Translations under genes and position numbers: made by a program | Notes under the pieces: generated by a model | Database searches by the model: none | The model's input: the letters and a program-made list of their open reading frames with translations, nothing else | What the model was told of the DNA's origin: nothing | Assembly (NCBI GenBank): GCA_963932465.1 | Contig: OZ010791.1 | Span: forward strand, 622,301,800 to 622,365,799 | Length of the DNA: 64,000 bases | Source of the DNA: Maratus speciosus | Taxonomy: Eukaryota; Arthropoda; Arachnida; Araneae; Salticidae | Direction of reading: 5' to 3' | In this document: positions 53,641 through 64,000 of the stretch, piece after piece | Position numbering within the stretch: the stretch's first letter is position 1 | How the letters are laid out: every line of letters starts with the position of its first letter

Positions 53641-56600
53641 CAGTTGCGAGGGTGATAAACATATCACTTAAAGGTTCTTATTCAAATATTAATTTTTATA
53701 TCTAAGGGCATATATTGATATAAGAAAAGTGTCTTTTCTTTGCATATTTCGGTTATTTATAGTATATTAAAGCATGTAAAATAGTAAAATAGGTAGAATA
53801 TGTAGCAAAATACATATATATAAATAGTAGACAAATGCTCACAAGCATAGGATGGTGTGTTTTTTTTCCCCTCTTTCTCTCTCACTCTGGTACACTGTAA
53901 CAGTCTGGGAGTACGTTTTGGGAGAATGGTAATTACTAGGTTCCAGTCTATTAATAATACACATAGAGCGGATGTATCACTAAGTGAAGAAAAAAAAAAG
54001 GAAGAGGGAGAACTTATAATATACATTGTTTTGCTTAGGCATACTAGGTTGTAAATAGCGATGATTTTTGATGTTCTCTGGAATTTTAGTTAGTATTTTA
54101 AACTTTTTGTAATTACGATTCCTGCGGAATATATTTTAGTTAGTTGCACCTTTAACCAAGTGGTTAAAATAGTGGCTAGATAGTTTTAGGTAAAAGGTTC
54201 AAGCAAAGAACATACTTCATTTTATTATTTTTTATTATTATTTAGTTAAGCAAATTTCTAGTAGAAATAGTTTAATGAGGAAAATGGTATAAATCCATAA
54301 ATAAAGTGGAAAAAAAATTATAAACATAGGGGATCTATGATTTTTGACTAATTTTTGATATATTACTGTAAAATATAAAAATTTAATATTTCACTTTTAT
54401 AATATTTACAATACTTGGAATAATGGTATTATCAATGAATAATTAAAAAAAAATAATAATAATAATAAAAATTGGAAAAGTTACTGTATTATTGGGGTAT
54501 AATTACTATTGTTGGGGGGGGGGGGGGTAAGTTATATGGTTGGTAAATGGATATACATGACTAAAATGTTTTTTTTCCCAAATTGGCCATATGAAAAAAA
54601 AAAATATTTTTTTTGGTTGTGGTGGATTTTAAAGTAGGGCTCTGAACACTGGTTTTGTAACTACTAGTCATTAGACAAATGGATACATGTAAAAAGCATG
54701 TGGTACGCCTCTAAGTTAACCTTTTGCGGGCTCCACACCACTGTTTTAGGTCCTAATAAAATCCGGTGGACTCTAATTTAAAAAAAAAAAAAAGGATTTT
54801 TTTTTAATATAAATGGGGGGGGGGGGGTCTACAAGATACTAAATAGGGAACTCTACAACATTTTAACGAGAATAAATAATTATTTTTATATACACACATA
54901 TATATATATATTCGGAATTCAAGTTAAAACACAAAGGGAATACATAAAACAACTCTTTTTTTTTTCCCTCTCTCTTACACAAATAAAGTAATAAATACAA
55001 TTTATATAACATAAGCAAAAGTATGTGCATAGGGTCACCTCGTACGGATAAGTAAGTAAGGAATGTAATAGGTAATAACTCGCTGTCAGTTAGTTTCTGT
55101 TTACTACGCAATAAGTGCGCGCGCAGGGCAGGAAAGACATTCAGAGAAGGGATTGTTTTTCTCTCTTGGAGAACTCCCCATCCTCTTTTTGGAGCATCAG
55201 TTCACGATCTCTCTTTACAGAAACGAGAGAAGGAATTCGGGTTCAGAGAAAGGGGAGGATGAAGGGGGAGTGAATAACTACTCAATATTTTTACTTTTTG
55301 GTTCATGACAGCGGAATTTTGGAAAAGGGGATTTTCAAAAATTCTATGGGAATTGCACACATAGATAAAAAAATGTTGCAGGATAAATTTTTGGGGATGC
55401 ATAATTAAAAGGGATTTGCACTTTTTAAAGGGGGGGTGGTGGTATTTAAACAACACCTAAATTAATAAGGATATTAGGATAACTGTGGAAGATGGATTAA
55501 CAGCAGAGTAGGGTATATTTTATAAATAATTATTAATATAAAACTGGGCAGAGCCAAAGATAAATATGTATATACATTTTTTTTTGGTTTTGGCAACTTC
55601 TTTTGGGGATGTACTTTTTTTTTTCTTCCCAAGGAAAGTAAATATATAACAAGGGTACTTACGGTTCCAGTTATTTTACAAACGATTCGAATGAAATGGA
55701 TACATTATATTTATAGAAATAAAATCTTAATCAAATAAACTGATAAGCAGTAAAAACAAAAAAAAAAGAAAATCAGTAGGTTTGGAAAAGGGCTCCCTAT
55801 GCACACACATCAATATATAAGATTCAAATTCATATTGTATTTAAATACAAAACAGATAGTATTGTGCAAAAAAAAAAATAAAAATAAAATAAATAAATAA
55901 ATAAAAATAGTAAATTAGGGACATACATCTGCTTCACCTTGCCTGAAAACATTTTATCACATTTCATATATATATAAAAAATTGTCATGCAGAGGCATGC
56001 GGTTTAAAATCAGATAAATAAACAGATAAAAAACTGTCATGCAGAGTACGTGCAGTAAGAAATTAAATAAATAAAAATAAATTGACCAGCAGGCATTCGG
56101 TTGGAAGTTTAAAGGTTGTGGCCTCTCTAGCGGACACATAGTTTTAAACATACTGGCATCAGGAAAATTCAATTGGATTTTTTCCCCCTTTTATGAATAA
56201 TAAAATAATGAATACTTTTTTTTTCTTCTAAATTTGATTTTAAATTCTGGTGTCAGTTTTGCATTTCATCTTTTCGGAATACAGATTGCTTGACACCGAA
56301 AAGAAATAATTTAAGATTTAAGTGTGCGAAAAAAAAAAAAAAAAAAAAAAAAAAATAATAATAATGAATAAATAATTAAGATTAATACTATTTATACCTT
56401 ATGTATATATATATATATATATTCTACTAGTATAAATAGAAAAACACTTCATATTGTCCTAAGTAAGTATTTTATTAATAAATGCTAGTTATGGTGTGTA
56501 GAAGGTAGCGGTTACACCCCAAGGGCAATGTTTACTACAGGTCAAGAAAATTTAAAGGGTCAAATGTAAATAAACAGTCGCCTAGCGCCATCTACGTGCA

Positions 56601-56655
56601 TTTCAGAGAAACATGCAAAATGTATTCAAAGACAGGCATGCAGAAATGGTAATTT

Positions 56656-56731
56656 GATCTTACCGGTTTTCGCTCTCTGTAGAAATCCTGGATTCAGTCA
56701 GGAAGGTTCGCCACATTGCGAGCGCCAGATG
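56656..56731 (-). promoter_or_regulatory. Antisense LTR-edge, primer-site and splice-donor-like leader
   Basis: On the minus strand: an LTR-like end ACA (complement of TGT at 56731-56733), two bases, then TGGCGCTCGCAATGTGGCG (56728 down to 56710), resembling retroviral/gypsy primer sites. About 45 bases later comes a splice-donor-like GTAAGATC (56656-56663). It may mark an old reverse-oriented LTR element inside the gypsy 3' region. No antisense gag or pol was found. Confidence 0.4.
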
Positions 56732-57418
56732 TAATTTTTTAACCAGGAGCAACAATTTTTTTTTCTTCTTCTTGTTCACTGAAATAACCCGCATAGTATT
56801 AGCATAGTACATAAAAAGACATTACGTATAGATATATAGGACATTTAAACGGTATTGGGTTAGAAAATATCTTTAACAAATTAAGATAAAATAAATTAAA
56901 GTAGAGGATAATTTTTCTTTTCTCGTCTTTTCGTTAGTCAAAATTTACATTTTTAAAAAGGAAGGACTATTATCAGATTTAAACAATTTAATCCCGTCAA
57001 GTGTGGTGCATACTGGATGGTAAAAAATTCATTAACGAATGTAGGTTGCAATTAAATTAATAAGAATTTTTATCTATTGGTATATCTTTTTTTTATTTTT
57101 TAGTATGTATTAAATTTGAAATAATACAAATTAATTAAATAAATATAACAAAATAAATTTCATAATACAAGTAAATACGCAAAAAGAAAAACAAAATTAA
57201 TTATTATTATTTTCTTTTTCTCTCTCTACGGACTCTTTTGGTATATATATATTTTTTAGTTACGAGGTAATACAGCTTTTTTTTTTTTTTTTTTTTTAAG
57301 TAACATAAAAAATCTACACGTAAGAGAAAATATAGAGTACATAAAAGGGTTTACCAGGGGTATCAGAACTGGGAGAGCTAGGTTAAAATGAAAAGAAAAT
57401 GTATTATTGAACACTGTA

Positions 57419-57456
<38 letters not shown>

Positions 57457-57523
57457 ATTTATAATTTTTGTTTTCTCTTGTGGAATAATAATTAAATCAT
57501 TATTTAAATTAATTTTTACTTAC

Positions 57524-57651
57524 ATTTTTGTATGGAGAGCAGAAAGAGGGCTGATCAGCTTCCAGGCATTGATATTCTCTGCAGGCGGAGAATTATTTGT
57601 AGCCGGCCGGCATTGTGTGGAGGAGGATCATGTCTTTCTTCAGGGTTCCCC
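57524..57651 (-). other. Exon-like GC-rich island, minus strand
   Basis: Bounded on the minus strand by TATTTTTACAG (acceptor-like) and GTAAGTAAAA (donor-like), about 128 bases long and much richer in G+C than its surroundings. One frame is open for 31 codons, then stops near the end. A similar island lies at 58437-58553. Possibly exons of an antisense transcript, or old captured sequence. Weak evidence. Confidence 0.3.
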
Positions 57652-59974
57652 TGTAAAAATATAGATTGGGTGCAGGTATTAGGGTATTGTATTTAAAAAA
57701 ATAAGGGTTTCCACATACAACAACAAAAAAAAAAAAGAAAGAAAGAAAGAAAAAACATTCGTGGTTTTAATTCAATTTTAAGAGTATCAGTTGAAAACGA
57801 TATTTATATATTTTAGATAAGAGTATTCGTGGTGTTATTATTGATAATTTTTTTTCCTTGTTTTCTTTTTTTTTCTCTCGGGGTGAATACAAAATTAATT
57901 GTTTAGGATATTTTAATATAAAGTACACAGAACCCGTTTATTCTGCAATATACTGTAAATTCGAAGGCGCGGTTCAACTTTATTAGTTACGAATTAAGTT
58001 TCGTCTTATACAGGTGTCAGTAAAAGTGAGGGATTCCAATGAACAGGAATAACATTTTTGGATGTTATATTTTAAGAAAGTATATCGAGTTTTTCTTAGC
58101 ACTTTTCATAGGTCTAAATGGGAACTAACATTTATAGGGGAGACAGTAATCAAATAAGGATATCAGATGCTGTTTGTAAGAAAACAGGCTACAGTTCCGT
58201 ACGGGAGGAAGTGAAACTGGTTTCGTGGAATGTCATTGATGCAGCAAAATGGCTACTAGGCTTCCGTATTTGCATTACAAACACTTGTATTATAGTTAAT
58301 TATTATAGTAAATAGTATGAAAAGAAGTTGTTTTTGTTGCGTAGGCGGTGTATAGGGTGCAGATTAAGGAATACGGAGAAGTAATGTAAAGATAATACAT
58401 GTATTACAGGGATTAATAGAAGTAATTGTTACTTACTTTGCAAACGGAATATCCACGCCTCTCTCTTAAGGGTCACTCCAGCACCAGCTCGTACTAGACT
58501 TGGCTTGGCGTTAAGGGGTGACCTTCGGCCGCTCTGGAATTATCACTTTCCAGCCTGTTTCGATACATTATAATGGGCGATTCTAAGTGTTATCGATGGC
58601 AGGTAACGGGTAGCTGGAAAAGTGGATATTTTTTTTTCTTCTTTCTCCTCTTTTGTTGACGCTATTAGAAATTGTAATTTTACGATAGCTTGTATTGCAC
58701 TGTTTGCTAGGGTGTTTAAAGTACCTATTGAGGAAAAGGGAGTAGTGAAGCGGTGAATGAGTGGAAACAATTCACTTATTTATATGAAAGAAAAGAATAA
58801 ATAGAAGAAGAGTGTTTGAGTAATTTATTTAAAATAAAGTAACATGATAGTACTTACACTCATAATTTGTAATTTCAGATAAAGGATTCAGTCACAAAAT
58901 AATATGAAATACTGTTTTTTTTTCTTTTCTGCTTTCTTTTGTTTTTAAATTTCTACTATCTCTATCTCCTTCTCTGGGTGGAAGTGCTGTTTTTGTTTTT
59001 TTTTTTTTTTTTTTGTTTTTTTTTAAGCCTGAGACTGAGTTTCTTATATTTGAGAGAATATTAATAGTTATTTGGTTAACTTTTAATTAGAGGGTACGTT
59101 TAGAGAATCACGTAATTTACTGAATGAAAGTATCGAATTTACTATATGAGAATCAATTTTAGATATTGTGGTTGCATAGTTTTAAAAATATATGTGTGTT
59201 GTAAACTATAAAGGTAGTGAAATAATTGTAAAAAAAAGTATTTGAAAAATGTAAGAATATGTATTGATATATTTGCTTGTTTGGTAGTTAAATGATTATT
59301 CGGTGTAAAAAGTTATGTTGGTAAATATGTTTCATTGTGTGTTATAAACCTTTCTTAATATGGATATTTAAATGTTGTACTTATGTAGTCATGAACTGAA
59401 TACTTGCTTTGTGTAAAAAAGTGTGCTAAACTTTGTGGATCAGTATTTAAACTCTTTGGCATAATTAATTAGGTTCCTAATTTTGGGATTTTATCTTTTA
59501 TGATTAACTTTTTGTTTTCTCTTCTAAATTGGTACACATATATACAATTTTTGGGAACATTCAGGGACTGTACCTTCATCACAGAGAGACAGAACTCATG
59601 CAGTATGCGGCTGTGATGGTTATGGGGAACACTGCTTTAGGGACCGTATACAAATCTGCATAAAACCGTGGACAGAATAAGAAGGAATATTCATCTTATG
59701 TACAATGTACAATTTAGGGTACAGGCATATTTTAATGAACTATACAGATAACATCAGCGTGTATTTGATAATGAACATTCCTATCGCTGCACGGACTTCA
59801 CAGAGTTTTGAACACTACGGAAGAGGTGAATCAGGGAGCATAGAGGAGAAGCCCCAGTGCCTTACAGATCTGCAACGTCCAGCCGTTGGAGAGGCTTTCG
59901 GTGTTTGATAAGGACATCGGTCCACTTGAAAGATGTTATAGTTCCTGTACATGGACTTTCAAGTGCTTTGTGTT

Positions 59975-59984
59975 GGGGGGGAAG
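59975..59984 (+). promoter_or_regulatory. Polypurine tract of gypsy element
   Basis: GGGGGGGAAG, three bases before the 3' LTR at 59988; expected primer for plus-strand DNA synthesis. Confidence 0.85.
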
Positions 59985-59987
59985 TAA

Positions 59988-61657
59988 TGTTGGCATGATT
60001 TCAACATTTTGGATATTTAGAACTATTTTTTTGAAGGAAAAAGATATATATATATATATGAATAAGTTTACTGTCGATATCATCTATGTATATATTTATC
60101 TAAGTGATTATTTTATCTAATTGATTAATTTTTTAATTCAAGTTTTTTTTTTCAATGTACAGTATTATTGTTTTTATGTATGCATTTATTAGTACATTAT
60201 TATTATTTTATTAAGGATGGGTACCAAGAGCATTAAGTATTTTCCCAGGCAAGTGTTTTGCTAAGGGGAAAGCTTAATTGCCAGTTACTATCTGTATGTA
60301 TGATATTACGATGTAAAGTAAAGAATTGGACAGTTTTGGTACAAAAGAGGGACTTTTATGACCTCATGTTTTATGGGACAGCTGCAGGATCTTCGTGTGG
60401 GAGCCCGCGGTCTCGTGGGAAAGTGGGGTTTGAAATATCGGATGTAGGAGGGTCGGAAGGCCCTCTGCATTTCGGGGACCCACTGACCACTGGCCGACAC
60501 GAAGGCGGGTCCAGGCAGCGGCGAGTGGTTGGAGATTTTAATTATGCTGAATATGTTAATTCGCATCCACCACTCAGGGCCGCACATGCAAATTTTTAAC
60601 AGAGAGAGATTTTCTTTTTCTCGAAAAAAATACAGAGTTACAAAAAGAGTTCCAGAGTGCGGTAGTTATTTTTTTCAAGCCCTTTTTGGCTGATCTGCCC
60701 ATGTTTACTTGCGCTGTCTAAGACGAGCAATATAGTAGTGTTAATTTTTTTTAAAAAAATGATTTAAACATTTTTGCTTTTGGCCCAGACCTGGGTGGAA
60801 TTTAGTGTAAATAAAACTAAAATTACGGAACACGAATATGTGTGTTGTGGTTCTACAAACAAAAAAAAAAGAACTTTTGGATATATATATATAACTGTCA
60901 AGTCTACAACTCTAAAAGGATCTTGTGACCCCAATGGGGAAAAAGGTACGATGTTATGGATGTTCTCTTTTCTATTGTGTACCGTTTTAATATCAAATGT
61001 TTTGAATTGGGAATAGGGTGCCCAGGAGAACTTGTCAACTTCAATTAATATCCAAATTAGTGGTTTTTTTTTATGAGTTATTATTTTGGATGGTAAAAGT
61101 ATGAATTATTTAATTGTAACTTAATATAATTTGCCTGTGGTGTAAATAAATGATGTATTATTATTAATTCCCTTCTTTGTTATTATTTGTTAAAAGTCTT
61201 GCTAATTACTTATTTTACGTATTTAGAAATTACCTGACTGCTTAATATTATTATTAGACCATATATGTAAAAGCCATAATTAAATTTATCTTGTAGGGTT
61301 GGTTTGTCTGAAAATTGGGGAGTTATATTTAGTGGTTTTAATTATATTATATATTTCCCTTCAAACCAATTGGCCATAGGTTAGTTATCTTCTAAACATT
61401 TCACAACGCATTGTCTTATTTATTCAAGATAACCTTTTAGGTAAATGACCGTAGGTTATCTATTAACTAACTAGGCTTTTACGATCACCAGGTCCTCTAT
61501 AATTAGAGGCCCCTATAAGATAGATTTTCTTTTGGATCAAGTAAGTTCGGAGAAAAGGGTGCGCCCAACACTCTTGTTAGCTTGTGTTAGGGAATTTATA
61601 GATAAATTAAGATATTCATTAACCTAATTTTTAATAGTTGTCTAGATCTTGCCAGCA
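59988..61657 (+). repeat. 3' LTR of gypsy element (1670 bp)
   Basis: Matches 45483-47152 with about one substitution (T/A at the T9A6 versus T8A7 junction near 60750) and two single-base homopolymer differences (A-run near 60861, T-run near 61070). Followed by the target duplication CTAAT. Confidence 0.97.
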
Positions 61658-61662
61658 CTAAT

Positions 61663-64000
61663 GGATAAAGAACTTTTGGAAATGTAAACTGAGACATCTA
61701 ATTTAGAAATCTAATACCTTTATAATTTTTGTTTCCAAAAAATAATTTTGATTACCATTCTGCAATATTTATATCTAAGATCTAATCTAAATATCTAAAA
61801 ATATACTCGACAGCATTAACTTACTAAAATCACCCTAAAGTAAGGGGACTTCTAAACCTAACGGTTAATAATTTATCATCGTGTCCACTTCCAATTGACT
61901 AAATAGATAAACGTGATTTGGCACCGTTAAGTATTTTTTGTGATAGCCTTTTAATAGTATCCAAATTTAATTTAAAATCGTGATGTTACAAACACCGTTG
62001 AAATTTGACGCACACCTGTGTTCAGGTCAAATTACGAAAGGTTAACTAACCTTTTATTTCCCTTAGCCGGGCACTTTGTTTCATTTTTCGTAATAGGGAT
62101 TATTTTAATAATTTAATTTATTTTATACTCTACAAGCTGTTACACGGGACGTTGTTCATGTAGCATTAAAATAGAGATAAATGCATTAAATAAAACATTT
62201 CACTCCCCACCAGACATGGCAAGTCTCAGACTTTTTGCACAACACTATTATCTTACAGAAAATGTTGTTCTTTTAAATCGCGCAAATGTTTCAATTAAAT
62301 AAAGTAACATTTTTTGTATTAAAATACTGGTATCCAGAACGCCGGAGGCTTGGCAGCTCTGCTCCTCTTAATAGAAACATATATAGTTAACCAACACTTT
62401 ATCACATTTTATAGGAGACAATACGGAATTTCTTATTTGTATGGCCTTACATATACCTCAGTCATAAAAATGTAAAATTTTGTGGCAATTAATATACACA
62501 ATTGCGAAAATGAAATCGCAACCAATGAGAAAAGGAAGGCCAAGTAAAATCGTGTAAATCGATGAATCTTTCTTCGTAGTGTTGGGAAAATACCACTACA
62601 AAAATTATTTTAGGTGGTATTTGGTGTGAAATGTTTATATGTATTCATTCCTGTCCTATTTATCTTTTTTATTATTTGTAATTTGCTTATTCCATTTTCC
62701 TTTTGCACGTGAAAATCTTACAAATTAAAATTAACTCTTTGGGAGAAATTGTTATTCCTTTTTTTTTTTTTTGGCGACAATAAAGTTTATAAAGTTTAAT
62801 AGAATAATGTCAGTTTATTCTGTATGAAAATAATGAACTTTTTCATTTATAATCAAAATAGTTGAATATATAAATAAAAATATTATTCTATATAGTATAT
62901 AAATACTATTTTCATTTCTGCGTTTAAATCAAGCTATATGCAAATATCTATACAAAGGCATTCATTAATTCCTTCCTTTTAACTTTGATTTGACTTAAAA
63001 AACCATACATACTTTCACATTTATGATATTTTTAGATGAGATATAGTTGCGTTGCTACGCAACGGTTAAAAGAAAAAAAATGAAATATAAGTAAATTCAT
63101 AAAATAAAATGTTTTATATTATCCGAACACATGTATAAAATTCCATCATAAGTTATACACCTAACTTAAAAGCTCTGACAAATGTTTTGACAAAATTGCA
63201 AACTAAAAGGAATAATTTAATACTCTTATTTAAAAATTTCAGCATCCAAAATTTACCATTTAAATTTATTATTCATATGAGCGATTTCTTTCAACAAATG
63301 AAAATTTGAAAATCGTCTGACTTCCCATAGAAAAGCATTATGTCACAAAATAAAATGTTCTATATATTCCGAACGAATGAACCAAATTTAACCCAAAACT
63401 ATACAGCTAAATCCGGGGAGCTCACTAATATACATCCTTAATTTCAAGCTAATCGGATGCTTTTTACGGCAGTTATCGCGGGACAGACAGACTAACTAAC
63501 TAACTAACAAACAAACAAACAATCAGATGGAAACCAAAAAATTTCGGGTCTCCACAGTAAGCCATCACTGACGTTTCGGCAACTAAACATAATCATAAAA
63601 TGGTTCACTAATTATTGGCAAAGTTGCTATAGTAAGCATTTGCATTAATAAAATTTCGCGAATCTTTTCAATTTTTGGTTTGTAAATTTTTCAGTTCTAA
63701 AGTGACGCCAACAGCACACCTATTCCTATTCTACACATTAAATTTCATATTCTTTTAGGCTGCCATTTTTCTAATATAACTGTTAAAAATATAAATAATA
63801 TCATAGAGTCTGATATTTTTATGAAACAGATTTTTTTAAAGAAATAACAACCACTCTGTTGCTAAATTATACATATAACATTTTTTTTTCTTTAATAAAA
63901 TATATATATATATATATATATATATACCAGGGGGTGACAATTAAAACACCCCTACTCTGACCTCCCTATATATCAAACTACTCGGCGTAAAGGCTTCAAA
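61663..64000. other. No gene seen; probable decayed repeats
   Basis: AT-rich. A weak ~248-bp direct duplication is seen between about 63099-63180 and 63347-63425 (shared AAAATAAAATGTT and TATTCCGAAC-type blocks). A GCGGGACAGACAGAC phrase with (ACTA)n/(ACAA)n at 63478-63522 resembles the 3' tail of non-LTR retrotransposons, but no reverse transcriptase is present. A short hairpin GTTGCG..CGCAAC lies near 63046-63063, and (TA)n at 63900-63927. Confidence 0.45.

Larger units (their letters stand above)
53029..59987 (+). other. ~7-kb 3' region of the gypsy element without long coding frames
   Basis: No frame over 90 codons on either strand and no env-like signal peptide, fusion peptide or transmembrane glycoprotein pattern. 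It contains a 112-bp tandem array (53140-53640), many homopolymers (A33 at 57421-57453, A~25 near 56330-56355, G-run near 54515-54528), an antisense primer-site-like leader (56656-56731), and GC-richer islands near 57525-57651 and 58437-58553. It is certainly internal to the element, since matching LTRs and target duplications enclose it. Confidence 0.85.
45483..61657 (+). mobile_element. Giant Ty3/gypsy LTR retrotransposon, full length, young
   Basis: A 16,175-bp element with 1670-bp LTRs (TGTTGGCATG..CTTGCCAGCA) and a perfect 5-bp target duplication CTAAT (45478-45482, 61658-61662). Separate gag and pol frames are joined by a likely -1 frameshift signal. Pol order protease-RT-RNase H-integrase is that of Ty3/gypsy. 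No env is recognisable. About 7 kb (53029-59987) between pol and the 3' LTR is non-coding as far as I can see, which makes the element two to three times the usual 5-7 kb. The LTRs differ only by about one substitution and two homopolymer-length changes, so insertion was recent. Confidence 0.97.

Noticed and set aside
54130..54215. tRNA-like stretch (AACCAAGTGGTT with GGTTCAAGC)
   Set aside because: Weak A- and B-box resemblance, no acceptor stem pairing, inside AT-rich gypsy 3' DNA.
53029..59987. A possible env gene downstream of gypsy pol
   Set aside because: Longest frames are under 90 codons and none shows signal peptide, cleavage site or membrane anchor; a spliced env in tiny exons cannot be supported.
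63478..63525. Non-LTR retrotransposon 3' tail (GCGGGACAGACAGAC with ACTA/ACAA repeats)
   Set aside because: Phrase is suggestive but no reverse transcriptase or endonuclease remnant lies upstream in the window; left as an unassigned repeat.

Overview
The window reads as an AT-rich, transposon-saturated animal genome. The element families (BEL/Pao, Ty3/gypsy, hAT, Tc1/mariner and pogo/Tigger-like) and the way the coding elements are built fit an arthropod best, but nothing here fixes the species. I find no convincing host protein-coding gene. The only candidate host signal is a promoter-like cluster near 18.6-18.8 kb.

Region by region. 1-3.2 kb: a foldback-type element with about 140-bp terminal inverted repeats, then a decayed hAT transposase fragment on the minus strand. 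3.2-12.1 kb: a three-level nest, in which a Tigger-like element (3182-12142) holds a second inverted-repeat element (3742-12009), which holds a young BEL/Pao retrotransposon (3990-10187, 297-bp LTRs, target duplication ATTTT). 12.4-28.5 kb: several hAT elements with readable 8-bp target duplications (12382-13920, 20594-23527, 24188-27594, 28081-28468), some with further elements nested inside. Also here are a Tigger-like MITE, a tRNA-like repeat, a degenerate tandem array and the promoter-like cluster. 28.5-33.5 kb: about 5 kb of a CpG-rich degenerate satellite with a monomer of about 31 bp and signs of higher-order organisation, interrupted by a small hairpin MITE. 33.6-42.3 kb: a dead Tc1/mariner-type transposase, two more copies of the Tigger-like MITE, a gap-free 1.29-kb palindrome and a mariner-like inverted-repeat element. 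45.5-61.7 kb: a 16.2-kb Ty3/gypsy retrotransposon with 1670-bp LTRs and target duplication CTAAT. 61.7-64 kb: unidentified AT-rich DNA.

The two retrotransposons are the only parts with long intact reading frames. The BEL/Pao element encodes gag, protease, reverse transcriptase, RNase H and integrase, broken by one frame change at an A-run in gag. The gypsy element has separate gag and pol frames joined by what looks like a textbook -1 ribosomal frameshift signal: heptamer G GGA AAC, 7-nt spacer, 12-bp stem. It then carries about 7 kb with no env or other long frame. That stretch includes a 112-bp tandem array and, on the minus strand, a primer-binding-site-like leader and exon-like islands. 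In both elements the two LTRs are almost identical, so both inserted recently. The strongest items for follow-up are the frameshift cassette, the satellite, the palindrome, and the long 3' region of the gypsy element.
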